This document shows, piece after piece, positions 42,823 through 52,158 of a stretch of DNA of 64,000 bases. Source of the DNA: Saccharomycopsis fibuligera x Saccharomycopsis cf. fibuligera (taxonomy: Eukaryota; Ascomycota; Saccharomycetes; Ascoideales; Saccharomycopsidaceae); assembly GCA_001936135.1 (NCBI GenBank), contig CP012817.1:1674001-1738000 (forward strand). Direction: 5' to 3'. A model generated the notes under the pieces. That model had not been told where the DNA came from, did no database searches, and worked only from the letters and a program-made list of their open reading frames with translations. The stretch's first letter is position 1, and every line of letters begins with the position of its first letter. Both the position numbers and the translations under genes were made by a program.

Positions 42823-43641
42823 TTATCCCAATAGTGGGGTACGTTGATCTGCAATATTTTGACAAGCAGTGTTTATGTTTTCCTGCTCTTCCAACACCTT
42901 GGCTGGATAAGTCTTGATATAGTAAGCGCACATTAGTAAAAGCACTCCTTGCAAAGTTGCAGCAGTCAAGTATGGCAACCAGGAACTCCAAATGGATCCA
43001 GGACTCAAATACAAGCTCAAACTCCAAACAAACCCACCGGGGGTCTGCATGCACATCATAGAGATTGAAAGAGAACCAGGGTGCTTCAACTTGTAGATAG
43101 TATATATTTGGGGCAAATACTGGAATGATGCTAGCAATGTGGAGAGTAAGCCAAACGCATTAGCTAGCGGGTACAAAATACTCTTGTTGTATCTCAATGT
43201 GTAGACAATCAAAATTGCATGAGTTGCGATGTAAAATAGTGCAAATTGATAAATTTTATAAATGGTATTGTACTGGACCTTATCCTGAACAAGAGAGTCC
43301 TTAGTGCAATAAACGCAAAACACCACGATCAAAAACGCAAAGATAGCTTGTGTGCCCACTTGAATAAGCCCTAGTTGACCCGTAAAACATTCGAAAACAG
43401 AGAGTCCCCTATAGCAACAGTCAATGGAGATAGAACTTAATAAGATCAAATTAGCAAAAGCAGATATGCCTGATGTGGTGCCTAGAAGTAAGAATAGCGA
43501 TGATAAACCTTCAGCAGATTTACGTTGAATGATTTTGAGATGCTGAGGCACATAGGAAAGGCCAATACCAGCGGCAAGGGCAAGGGATATTACTGCGCCC
43601 ACGGCAGAAGGATCCTTGAAGGTCTCGCACTTGGATGTCAT
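42823..43641 (-). CDS. PQ-loop (cystinosin/SWEET-like) membrane protein
   Basis: 272 aa with about seven membrane segments and two PQ motifs: GLSYVPQHLKIIQRKSAEGLS near residue 30 (one loop) and ASFQYLPQIYTIYKLKHPGS near 170. PQ-loop proteins include vacuolar/lysosomal amino-acid exporters (cystinosin, Ypq family) and Golgi lipid regulators (Any1). This one has one PQ repeat near each end with an intervening hydrophobic core, and a C-terminal cytosolic tail ending RTPLLG, which looks like an acidic/dileucine-type vacuolar sorting signal. The substrate cannot be predicted. It is convergent with RRB1 (159 bp). Confidence 0.8.
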   Translation of the reverse strand: MTSKCETFKDPSAVGAVISLALAAGIGLSYVPQHLKIIQRKSAEGLSSLFLLLGTTSGISAFANLILLSSISIDCCYRGLSVFECFTGQLGLIQVGTQAIFAFLIVVFCVYCTKDSLVQDKVQYNTIYKIYQFALFYIATHAILIVYTLRYNKSILYPLANAFGLLSTLLASFQYLPQIYTIYKLKHPGSLSISMMCMQTPGGFVWSLSLYLSPGSIWSSWLPYLTAATLQGVLLLMCAYYIKTYPAKVLEEQENINTACQNIADQRTPLLG

Positions 43642-44187
43642 TCTTTCAGATATGCAATAACGCTAACAGCTGTTCCTATTGAGAAATGCAATAAACGACT
43701 CTCCGTGTAGTTTTTGCCATTCTCTTCATCGTCTTTGGCATTCTCATCGTCATGATAGTCTCACTATCCATACGGCAATGACCAAAAACAAGCGCGGAGT
43801 GAGCTGAGAAAGTGGGGCTCGTAACCACGAAAAAACCCATTCCGATGGAGTCTTTTTCTTTTAGCGCATATTCAGCCGTATCAACGTCTAACATACATAC
43901 ATGTATACATAAGTCACCAAGAAAAGTTTATGTATCAGATGCTTTTCAGTCTTTCACCCACAGGACCTGAATGTGGGGTAGATTATTCAGGCAGCCGTGA
44001 CCGCTACGGCAGTATATAAAAAGGGTTGGTGTCTTCTGTCACAGATAACCTTTCGAAACTGTTGTCTCTTTATACTTACAAATATCCCAGTATTGATTAT
44101 ACCCATACCCGCATACATTTTCAAACACTTTAAAATTTTCGCCGTTGCTAAATCATCTATTTGAAGCTACAGTTTTGCTTAACAATA

Positions 44188-44376
44188 ATGATCGGTACCA
44201 CTAGCAGAATAATAATTAGCAGAAACTACACCGTTTCACACTCTGCCTTCAGAAGAATGGCTACCACTTCTTTAGGGAAAAGACCACTAGACCCAGCAAA
44301 ATCAGTACTTACAGTCACCGCCGGCGGCTTTGTTCTTGGTGTCGCTGCCATGATGAGCTTATTGAACAAAAAGTGA
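44188..44376 (+). CDS. Small putative mitochondrial membrane protein
   Basis: 62 aa starting at ATG 44188; the frame extends further upstream only through a TTG. Residues 1-30 are rich in Arg, Ser and Thr without acids (MIGTTSRIIISRNYTVSHS, FRRM), like a mitochondrial presequence. One hydrophobic helix lies near the C-terminus (VLTVTAGGFVLGVAAMMSLL) followed by NKK. I do not recognise a family. A TATA-like TATATAAAA at about 44014 precedes it by about 170 bp, suggesting a true transcript. Possible alternatives are a small respiratory-chain or inner-membrane assembly subunit, or a chance ORF. Confidence 0.55.
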   Translation: MIGTTSRIIISRNYTVSHSAFRRMATTSLGKRPLDPAKSVLTVTAGGFVLGVAAMMSLLNKK

Positions 44377-45247
44377 TGTGATGCTTTTGCTCAATTTTCA
44401 GTCTTTCTTGCTGTTGTTTGTTGACGTTCTACCTTTACCTTCGTATGTTCATTTTGTTTTATCAAGTATTTGCGTATTTTTAATTAGCTAGTCTTTATGT
44501 ACTACTTCGAAGTATTTCTATTCATTTTATCTTTTGAAATCTTATGAGCTTGCGCGTCTTAGAATAAAACATAGATTCTGACTGTTTTGAGAAGTCTAAT
44601 TTATAGTCATCTTTTATGATTTGAGTCTTTATGAAGCATCATGTATCGAAGTTGCATTTCCAATTTCTGTTATAACAATTCTTCTGGTCTAGCGTTATGA
44701 GACTTTATTATGAGCAATAAGCTCATGCTGCAGAGAATGATTTAAGCAAAGAAGTTGCTAGTCTTGGCGTTGAGCGTTTCTGCCAATCTGTATCTCGCTC
44801 GGAGAAATTGTTCCTACACCAACATTAACAGAAGCACAAGTTCTAAAACTAAGTTGTAGGCAGCTTTCACAAAAGCTCAAAAGCAAAACATAGAAAAACG
44901 CAGATACATAAAAAACAGCTAGAGTACCTATTGAGTAGCAGGAGAAAGGTAATCAGTAAAACAAGGAAATAGAAAACTAACAGGAAAGACCAAAGAATAT
45001 AAGAAGAACAAATGGTGTAATAAGGTAAGACAAGGCTATGGTACACAGCAAGAACCGGAATGACCTAAACTCAAGCTTATTAATGATGGTGGTGATAATA
45101 ATGGTTATACTGACAATACCGAAAAAAAAAGAACTTGATATTGAGGATAAGAAGGACTGAGGTGACACGAAAGGCGCGGCACATCGGTATTTATAAAGGT
45201 TGAGAGCTTTTTTTGTACTTCATTCATGCATGATTGGCTGACTCTAA
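44377..45247. other. Intergenic region after the small mitochondrial-type gene
   Basis: About 870 bp of AT-rich DNA between the 62-aa gene and the 3' end of the GPI-type gene. I see no coding, tRNA or repeat feature worth naming. Confidence 0.5.
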
Positions 45248-45748
45248 TCACAATAAGCATGCACCGATAGCTAAAGCACCAGCTAAAGAAACACCTCCCA
45301 AAAGACTATCACCATTACCCATAGCTGCATTTGCTGTAGTATCATCAGATCCGGATGAAGATGATGATAGAGACTTTGATGAGCCAGAAGAGCTGGAATA
45401 GTCACCAGTTATGTAAAAACCACTGCTCAAATCACTGGAAGACAAAGCGGCAGCAGCAGCGGATGAGGATGCATTAGCTGCTTTCTCTTCACTTAAGATA
45501 CTAGCAGCACTAATGCTAGAGGCAATAGCGTGGGCTTTAGAAAGTAGCGATGAAGATTTAGCCAATTTAGAGCTATCTAAAGTCTGAGTCTCTGTTAACG
45601 TGAAGCTACCTTGGCTGGCAAAAGTAATTTTTCCCGAGGTGGTCACTGTACTTTGACCGATAGTATAGGTGGTTGGAGATGGCACCCATGTTGTATAGAA
45701 TGTATAGATGATTGCCGTGGTGAGGGTTGTGGTGTTTGAAATGGTCAT
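45248..45748 (-). CDS. Ser/Thr-rich putative GPI-anchored cell-wall protein
   Basis: 166 aa, rich in Ser, Thr and Ala. The N-terminal part (TTAIIYTFYTTWVPSPTTYTI) resembles the beta-structured start of small yeast wall proteins of the Kre1/Pga type. The Ser-rich middle (residues about 65-140) could be O-mannosylated. The C-terminus ends in GGVSLAGALAIGACLL after small residues and Asn, fitting a GPI-attachment signal. A conventional N-terminal signal peptide is not evident: the first 20 residues are only moderately hydrophobic, and no intron signal is visible upstream to supply one. Wall localisation is therefore probable, not certain. Confidence 0.6.
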   Translation of the reverse strand: MTISNTTTLTTAIIYTFYTTWVPSPTTYTIGQSTVTTSGKITFASQGSFTLTETQTLDSSKLAKSSSLLSKAHAIASSISAASILSEEKAANASSSAAAAALSSSDLSSGFYITGDYSSSSGSSKSLSSSSSGSDDTTANAAMGNGDSLLGGVSLAGALAIGACLL

Positions 45749-46539
45749 CTTTATGATATTGATGTATTATCAGTGTTTGGTGTGTGTAAAGTTTGTCAAA
45801 AAATGATGTCAAAAACAGACAGACAATCGCAATGAGATTGTAAATCTGATAGTATTATTTATAGTAAAGATAAATTAAGTAACAAACAAGGTACAGGGCC
45901 ATCGGAAAGGTGGGTATGTTTATATATTTCTGCAATAAAGGGAATAATGCTTGGCAGGTATGTTCACGGTATGTCTGCAGTACAAGCCACTGTAGTCTGG
46001 TACTGCCCTAGCATGCCATCTTGGGCCACTATGGGCTATAGCACAGGGCGACATTGCACAGTAACTAAAAGCCGTAGTTGTTGTGGGTGGTGACTTAGCG
46101 CTAAAAGCACTCTAAAGCCTCGGAAATGGTAGTAGAGAGTGATAGTCTCTGTCCTGCTGAGTAGTTTAAACACATACCAATAGATATATGCCCGCGAATA
46201 CTTAGCAGGCAGCGCCGCTAAGAAAAAAAAAAAAAATAGTCAGCATTTTCCATGCAGGGTGATGCACCTTGCACTAATATGTATTGATGCCCATAATTAG
46301 CCAAATCTAACGTTACCTAAATTGTCAAGACCACTATATGCTGCATACTTTGGTAGTGCTAAGTTGTATAGACAATAATAAGCCATAGATTTGTAAAGCA
46401 GAGCAAATAATGTTATGTTGAAGGAAATCTTGCAAAAAAAAAAAAAAAAAAAAAACAAAAAAAAATTACTTTTTAAAAATAACAGAGGAAATTTAGAAAA
46501 TTTTACAAAACAACCACCTTTCATGAACAACTCAGCTTA
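45749..46539. other. Intergenic region, GPI-type gene to Zn2Cys6 gene
   Basis: About 790 bp holding the promoter of the GPI-type gene and the 3' end of the Zn2Cys6 gene. It includes an A-run near 46434-46454. Nothing else is supported. Confidence 0.5.
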
Positions 46540-48216
46540 CTAAAACTGCCCTCTATTCTGCCTTCTCCGCTTTTGCAGCTGATGCATTTTGGCAATTCTC
46601 AACTTTCTCGTCTTTCCTGTATGCTCCTTTATCTCTGTCAACCGTTCAAATTGCGCCTCTTTCTCCATCATAAATGGTGGCCGATCAAGGCTGTACCCAT
46701 CACATCGCAGACCTAGTCTGGAGCACTGCGAACAGTTTGGCTTTTCCTCAGGACATTTCTTTCTTCTGAGTCTGCAAGTCCAGCACCCAGTTTTTGAACG
46801 CGACGTTTTTTTTTTGTTTACCTTGTTGCTCTCATTCAAGCGTCTTTTGTCCCGAATAGTTATATTCCCCATCAATGGGGCTTTCATTGAATTTCTTGTG
46901 CGACGTCTAAGCGTGCGATATTCGTTGGTGGAGTCAGAATCATCTAGTTGATAAGAATAGTTAACTGGTTTACGAAGTCTTGTAGAGATTCTTCTGTATG
47001 ATTTAGAAGTACTGTAAGTATCACTTGCGCTTGCATCAGATGAATTTTCACTGTCTTTTTTTTCATGATTTAGTAGAGCTTCGCTGTTGTGTTTGTGCAA
47101 AGTGATTCCAGGCGGTCGTTTTGAGCTTTGAAAAAAGCTAACATTTGTAGCTGTGGGGAGATTAGCAACGCTAGTATTTTCCTCCGATAATGCAGCACTT
47201 TTAGTAGAGGTTTTCTTGCGCGAAAAAGTCCTGTTAGAGGAATTGGGAGCAGAAGCAATACTAGAAGCATGAGTAGGAATAGTAACAGAGGAATCATGGC
47301 CTTTGGATGTATAATTTTGCAATGACGGCTTATTCTCCTCAATACTGCGCAGTATGTAATTCTGCGATATTGTATACGAGAGCAGCTTCTGCTCCGAGTC
47401 GTCGCTATCAGAATCATCGTCACTAGCAGATGATGATTCGCTGAGCACAGACTCCGTGGCGCGGTGGTTTGCTGCAGCAAAAGTCTCCTCTTCGTCTGAG
47501 TTCCATTCTGTAGTGATATTAGGCATAGCATCCGTGGATTTATCTTTAACATGCAAAATGTTTTGATCCGATGAGTTAGAAACAGTGTCAGCAATACTAT
47601 CTGGAAGTGCATTCTGCTCTAACATTTTCTCCACAAGTTTACCACAATCTTCACCATCGAGCATCATATCCATTTCTGATTTTTCATATTGGATTACTGA
47701 GTTTTCATGGGGTTGTGGTTGCAAAGAGAAAATTTCAAAGCTTTGATTGCTATGAGTAAAGGTTTGTTCAATAGCAGCGTGTTCAAAGCTATTCAATGTA
47801 TGGTCCCAGTTGTCCAATGGCAAGCCTGAGTCCATATGTATGTGGGAAGGATTGATTGTGCTCGCAGTACTTGTATCTGAGTCTTGGGGATTCGTTAACG
47901 TAACATTGTCGGCTTGATCCGATATAGAACTCGAATGTGGTTTGAAAAGGCCTGCTGAGCGTAAGGGGCGATACGAAGACTGAGGTTGCTCGGGAAGTCT
48001 CCAGTTATAGCTTTCTAAGCTATCAACACTGTTACCGGAGAACAAAAAGCGGCTTGATGACGGGGCCAAAATTCCTCTAAGCGTGTCAACATTTGTTGTA
48101 GAATTCGTGCTGTCGGGCGCGGGAAAGGGAATGAATGGAGATAGAGAATCACGGGAAGCTGCAAAAAGTGAGGTAGCATCTATAGTGCATTCTGAAAGGA
48201 GTTCCTCGTGGTTCAT
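46540..48216 (-). CDS. Zn2Cys6 transcription factor with C-terminal DNA-binding domain (Ume6-like layout)
   Basis: 558 aa. The binuclear zinc cluster is at residues 478-505 (CWTCRLRRKKCPEEK then CSQCSRLGLRC), close to the C-terminus, preceded by a basic stretch (KVNKKKTSRSKTG) and followed by a basic helical tail rich in Lys and Arg. Most fungal zinc-cluster regulators have this domain near the N-terminus; Ume6 is the well-known exception, and the sequence around the cluster is similar. The rest is Ser/Asn/Asp-rich with acidic patches (SESSSASDDDSDSDDSEQ) and no fungal-TF middle-homology region. Ume6 regulates meiotic genes and, in Candida, hyphal growth. Orthology is not established. A long (1 kb) upstream region suits a regulated gene. 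Confidence 0.75.
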   Translation of the reverse strand: MNHEELLSECTIDATSLFAASRDSLSPFIPFPAPDSTNSTTNVDTLRGILAPSSSRFLFSGNSVDSLESYNWRLPEQPQSSYRPLRSAGLFKPHSSSISDQADNVTLTNPQDSDTSTASTINPSHIHMDSGLPLDNWDHTLNSFEHAAIEQTFTHSNQSFEIFSLQPQPHENSVIQYEKSEMDMMLDGEDCGKLVEKMLEQNALPDSIADTVSNSSDQNILHVKDKSTDAMPNITTEWNSDEEETFAAANHRATESVLSESSSASDDDSDSDDSEQKLLSYTISQNYILRSIEENKPSLQNYTSKGHDSSVTIPTHASSIASAPNSSNRTFSRKKTSTKSAALSEENTSVANLPTATNVSFFQSSKRPPGITLHKHNSEALLNHEKKDSENSSDASASDTYSTSKSYRRISTRLRKPVNYSYQLDDSDSTNEYRTLRRRTRNSMKAPLMGNITIRDKRRLNESNKVNKKKTSRSKTGCWTCRLRRKKCPEEKPNCSQCSRLGLRCDGYSLDRPPFMMEKEAQFERLTEIKEHTGKTRKLRIAKMHQLQKRRRQNRGQF

Positions 48217-49242
48217 TTCGAATGCAAAAGATAGTACTATTTCGAAAAAAAGATTGTTTATGCGATATGAAAGAAGAACAGAAAACAGAATAAAAGATAT
48301 GGTAAAATAGGAAACAAGAAGTATACAGGAAGAAGCAGAAAAGAAGAAGAGAAAACCAGTTGAGCCAAGATACAGTCAGAATAGCATACTGCTAGCTATA
48401 TAACTAGCCAGCAGATCAGGACAAGTGGCAAGATGGGAGCTGCAGTAAAGACTGACGTTATCGAGACCTAGAGCTCAAAAGCTCAAAGCCGTAAGGATTG
48501 GTGGACCAGACAAACAAGCACTCTGCACCGCTGCCTGACACTGGAGGTTAATCCGTGGTGGAGATAGTCCATAAGATACACGTTGCCCGGCGCATTCTAT
48601 TGTCAGCATTTTAGTATCCATTTGGTTACTGCTGGGCCACAGCTGCAGCCGCTGAGGACAAGCAGCTGGATACTCTCATTAGCGCGGTTTGTGGCGCCGA
48701 TAAGCTGTGAACGATGGCAGGTTAAACAGGAAAGATAGCCCTGCAATCTGGATTTGGAGACCTACTAGGTATGAGCGGCTGTGTCCCACTAGTGACTAGT
48801 GCTGCGTTGTGTGCGTTGTATGCGACGTGTGCGACGTGTGCGTTGTGTTTGTGTGCGCTTGTCAACTTTGTTAACTTTGTTTAACCTTGTTTGTCTTTTC
48901 CTGCCGTCACCGCTCATGTTGGCGTTCCACATGCATGTGCTGGGATGCGTTTCGATAGTATATATACCACGTGAGTTTCAAGTACCCGCTAAAACTCAAA
49001 TATACATCACCGGGTGACGACTATGTGTCACGTGAATATCGCTAGCCTTCCTGCGGTCGCTGCTGCTGCGCTAACAGTTTCTTCCTTGACTGAATGGCGT
49101 CTTGCGCGGCCCTTTTTGATAGCCGAAATTTACCAGACACATAGAGTAATTTATTCAGAACTTAGCCGTTCAACACCTTGCTCAATTTGCACTCCTATCT
49201 TAACAACACCACCCACACACACCCACTGTCTCCTGCACAATC
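48217..49242. other. Divergent Zn2Cys6/SSH1 promoter region
   Basis: About 1 kb between the divergent starts. It contains an inverted repeat CACTAG-TGA-CTAGTG at 48788-48802, then five tandem 9-bp units (48803-48847), and two CACGTG sites at 48968-48973 and 49029-49034 upstream of SSH1. TATATATA lies near 48959. Other ATG frames here do not look coding. Confidence 0.6.
48803..48847. repeat. Five tandem 9-bp units, TGCGNNGTG-type
   Basis: Units run TGCGTTGTG, TGCGTTGTA, TGCGACGTG, TGCGACGTG, TGCGTTGTG with no spacing, directly after a 6-bp-arm inverted repeat (48788-48802). The alternating TT/AC at positions 5-6 is the only large variation. Confidence 0.85.
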
Positions 49243-50877
49243 ATGGCCAAATTTCGTTTGCTAGATCTTATCAAGCCATTTCAGCATGCCCTCCCGGAGG
49301 TCGAGAACCCTGTCTCCAAGGCCCACTTGTCCTTTGATGACAAAATTTTATACTCTATTGGGCTTGCAATCTTTTTCTTGATCTCTCAGTTGCCAGTTTA
49401 TGGTGTCACTACTCTTAACTCAGACCCATTCTTTAATTACAGAGCTATCTTTGCTGCCGAAAGAGGCACTTTGGCTGAGTTTGGGGTATTGCCTATCATA
49501 ACTTCTGGGTTTTTGTGGCAATTCCTCGCTGGCTTTAGACTTTTGAATGTCAATTTCAACTCGAGAATTGATAGAGGCTACTTTCAATCATTACAAAAAC
49601 TTACCTCTTTTGTTCTCGGTGGGGCCTATGCTTTTGCCTTGGTCTTCTTGGTAGACTACTACAATCCAAATTTGAGGTTCAAGAATGCCGTTGATGTTGC
49701 TGCTAATGTTGATGCTCCTCTTGCCTCTGGTTCGTTCTCCCTCAGTGCCAACCTTCTCATATGGTTGCAATTGTTTGCGTACAATGTCGTCTTAACTTAT
49801 GTGGTAGAAATTCTTGATAAGGATTACGGTTTTACTTCCGGTTCTTTGGTTTTGATAGCTGTGAACATTGCTTCCGTTTTCGTTGGTGGTTTGTTTGATT
49901 TTACCACTGTTTACACTCCAAAGGGCTATGAGTACAAAGGGGTCATTATTCAGTTGTTTATCATTGTGAAAAATCTCTTTTCTGGAATTTTCTCTGGTAA
50001 TGCTGCTGCACCTTTCTTTGGTAGCTTGCTACATCTCTTTAGCAGACCTTTGTTTCTTAATCTCAAGCAGATGACTCTTGCTATTGTTGCGTTCTTTGTT
50101 ATCTTTTATTTACAGTCTTTCCATCAAGCTATCCCAATAAAATCCAAGCAAGTCAAGACTATGCAGCAAACTTATCCTATCAAGCTATTCTTTAATGGTT
50201 CTTTGCCATTGTTGTTTGCTTATGCTGTATTTTACAACTTGAAAATTGTTAACTTCACCTTGTACAATTTTTTCAACTTTAATGAAATTGGTAAATCATT
50301 GTTTGCTGCTATTATTTCTTCCCAATCGAACTTCACCAAGAGCATTGTTGACTTTTTTGTCGGTGAGTACGCAGTCGATGCTTTTAACTACATCAATCCA
50401 TCTTACTCTAAAGCTTACCAGGTCTCTGGCTTGGCTTCTTATTTCCAACCCCCATTATCCTTGACTTATGCTCTTTTAAATCCGATCCAAAGTTTTGTCT
50501 ACCTGTCATCTATTTTGGGTTTGGTGTTGTTCTTCAGCTTAAACTGGTCCAAAATCTCAGGCTCCAGTGGTAAAGACATCTCTGACTTTTTTGCCAAACA
50601 AAATATCACCGTGCTTGGTAAAAGAGATGCTAACTTATCATACTACTTTGGCAAGATCATATCCAGTGCAAGTACGTCTGGTGGCTTGATTCTTGCTGGT
50701 TTGGCAATTTTTGCTGATTTGGTTGGAGGTCAAGGGTTCCCATCAGCAATCATCATTGCTGTATTGATAGCCTTTAATTTCTTGGAGGCCTTCTTTACTG
50801 AATTCCAACAATCTGGCGGCAGCAACTTGTATAATGGGTCATTCGGACAGAGTCCATCCTCTTTATTCGGCCAATAA
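49243..50877 (+). CDS. SSH1: SSH1, Sec61-like ER translocon channel
   Basis: A 544-aa SecY/Sec61alpha-family protein with about ten membrane helices. It matches Ssh1 better than Sec61: the start MAKFRLLDLIKPFQHALPEVE, the FDDKILYSI segment and the plug-adjacent PIITSGFLWQFLAGFRLLNVNF correspond to Ssh1 positions. The C-terminal cytosolic loop has KISGSSGKDISDFF and GKRDANL, and the last helix is followed by FFTEFQQSGG. Ssh1 forms the second yeast ER translocon, preferring co-translational (SRP-dependent) substrates. S. cerevisiae Ssh1 is about 490 aa; the excess is mostly in loops near residues 115-160. The CTG codon at 50503-50505 sits where I recall Ser or Thr in homologues. Confidence 0.92.
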   Translation: MAKFRLLDLIKPFQHALPEVENPVSKAHLSFDDKILYSIGLAIFFLISQLPVYGVTTLNSDPFFNYRAIFAAERGTLAEFGVLPIITSGFLWQFLAGFRLLNVNFNSRIDRGYFQSLQKLTSFVLGGAYAFALVFLVDYYNPNLRFKNAVDVAANVDAPLASGSFSLSANLLIWLQLFAYNVVLTYVVEILDKDYGFTSGSLVLIAVNIASVFVGGLFDFTTVYTPKGYEYKGVIIQLFIIVKNLFSGIFSGNAAAPFFGSLLHLFSRPLFLNLKQMTLAIVAFFVIFYLQSFHQAIPIKSKQVKTMQQTYPIKLFFNGSLPLLFAYAVFYNLKIVNFTLYNFFNFNEIGKSLFAAIISSQSNFTKSIVDFFVGEYAVDAFNYINPSYSKAYQVSGLASYFQPPLSLTYALLNPIQSFVYLSSILGLVLFFSLNWSKISGSSGKDISDFFAKQNITVLGKRDANLSYYFGKIISSASTSGGLILAGLAIFADLVGGQGFPSAIIIAVLIAFNFLEAFFTEFQQSGGSNLYNGSFGQSPSSLFGQ

Positions 50878-50911
50878 GCATGACTCGAGTTTAGGGTTAC
50901 TTTCTAGTTTG

Positions 50912-50945
<34 letters not shown>

Positions 50946-52075
50946 CTTTATCTATACCCATCTGTGCAAATATGATTACTGGTGTCATTTGATATCAATG
51001 AAGGACTAGTGTTGAACTAATTTATATACATGGTTAACTGTAGCTGAAAGACCGTGTTTACTTCTTGCACATCAGGACGTAATACTCTTCTACATTGTGA
51101 TACTCAATTTTCCTGACTTAGATGGGCATCTATATTTGGCGAGATTCTCTACTTATTTTAAGGTGCATGTTGTATGTTACCCAGTCTAAGGAAGAAATAC
51201 CAAACACTAGCGACCAAATCCTAAGGCTACCGAACTTGTATATAGAACTGTAGAATAAAGCACACAGTTGTTTACATCTACTATGCGACAGAATGTAGGT
51301 ATTAGCAAATAGTCTGTGGTGTAGCTGAGAAAGACCGTTCCCCGCACAATTATTAGTCGCAGATTCCAATTTTTGTCAACATAAGGATTACCTTAGCGCC
51401 GGATAAAACCAAGAGGACTCCGTTGCGGTATTCTTCTATTTTTGATGTTGCAAAACAATTGTTAACTCATTAAATATCGTATTCCGACAAACCGGTTATT
51501 ACTATTTATACCCCCGTAGAGATTATTTCCGTAACTGACTCCCGTATACCATCTGTCACTAATGGTTATGAAATGGTCCTGCTTTATACGTTCAACTGTA
51601 TGTAGATGGACAGCTCATCTTATTGTCCTATACGTTATGCGAGGATATGCTACATTGCAATTATGTAATGCGTCTACGCGCATGATTAACACAAAAACAA
51701 AAAATTACTACAAATAGAAGTAGGAATGAAGAAAAGAGGAAGGCAAGAAACAAGAATTATAGAAATACAAATAAGATATGATATACAGCAACAAACGCGA
51801 TATTGTCAAACAAAGGACCTAAGTAGTTACTTATGTTGTTTATACAGCTACCAACCTTCTCCGCAATACTGTACTCGGGGATGGAGCGGCGGCGTTTAGC
51901 TTCATTAAGTGATGGAGCTTTAACAATATGTGGACTAACCAGAGATAATAAGTAATAGTAAGAATTTTAACTGCCCACCAAAAAAAAGGTGGTTGTTAGC
52001 CTTAGTATAGGGACCAGTAAACGTGAAAACATTTAGGCCAAAGACAAAAACACACAAAACGCGTGTGTGTGTAAA
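50878..52075. other. Intergenic region between SSH1 and tRNA-Asp
   Basis: About 1.2 kb, beginning with a T30 run at 50914-50943. A hairpin CCACC/GGTGG with an 8-A loop sits at 51975-51992. GTGTGTGTG at about 52063-52071 pairs with CACACA next to it (52051). No coding gene is supported. Confidence 0.5.
52046..52050 (-). terminator. Pol III terminator of tRNA-Asp
   Basis: T5 on the minus strand 26 bp downstream of the mature 3' end of the tRNA, with a T4 (52056-52059) a little closer. Confidence 0.5.
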
Positions 52076-52147
52076 CTCCGCGACGGGGAATCGAACCCCG
52101 GTCGTCCGCGCGACAAGCGGACATTCTAGCCACTAAACTATCACGGA
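52076..52147 (-). tRNA. tRNA-Asp (anticodon GTC)
   Basis: A 72-nt cloverleaf without intron. The acceptor stem TCCGTGA pairs with TCGCGGA; discriminator G. The anticodon stem TCCGC/GCGGA encloses TTGTCGC, anticodon GTC at 52112-52114. The T arm is GGGG-TTCGATT-CCCC, a good B box. It closely matches yeast tRNA-Asp(GTC). A Ty3-type LTR begins 11 bp upstream of its mature 5' end. Confidence 0.95.
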
Positions 52148-52158
52148 TTTATTGAGAG

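Noticed and set aside
48799-49337. Plus-strand ORFs of 72 and 107 codons upstream of SSH1.
   Set aside because: They start in or pass through tandem repeats and E-boxes and overlap the SSH1 start in another frame.
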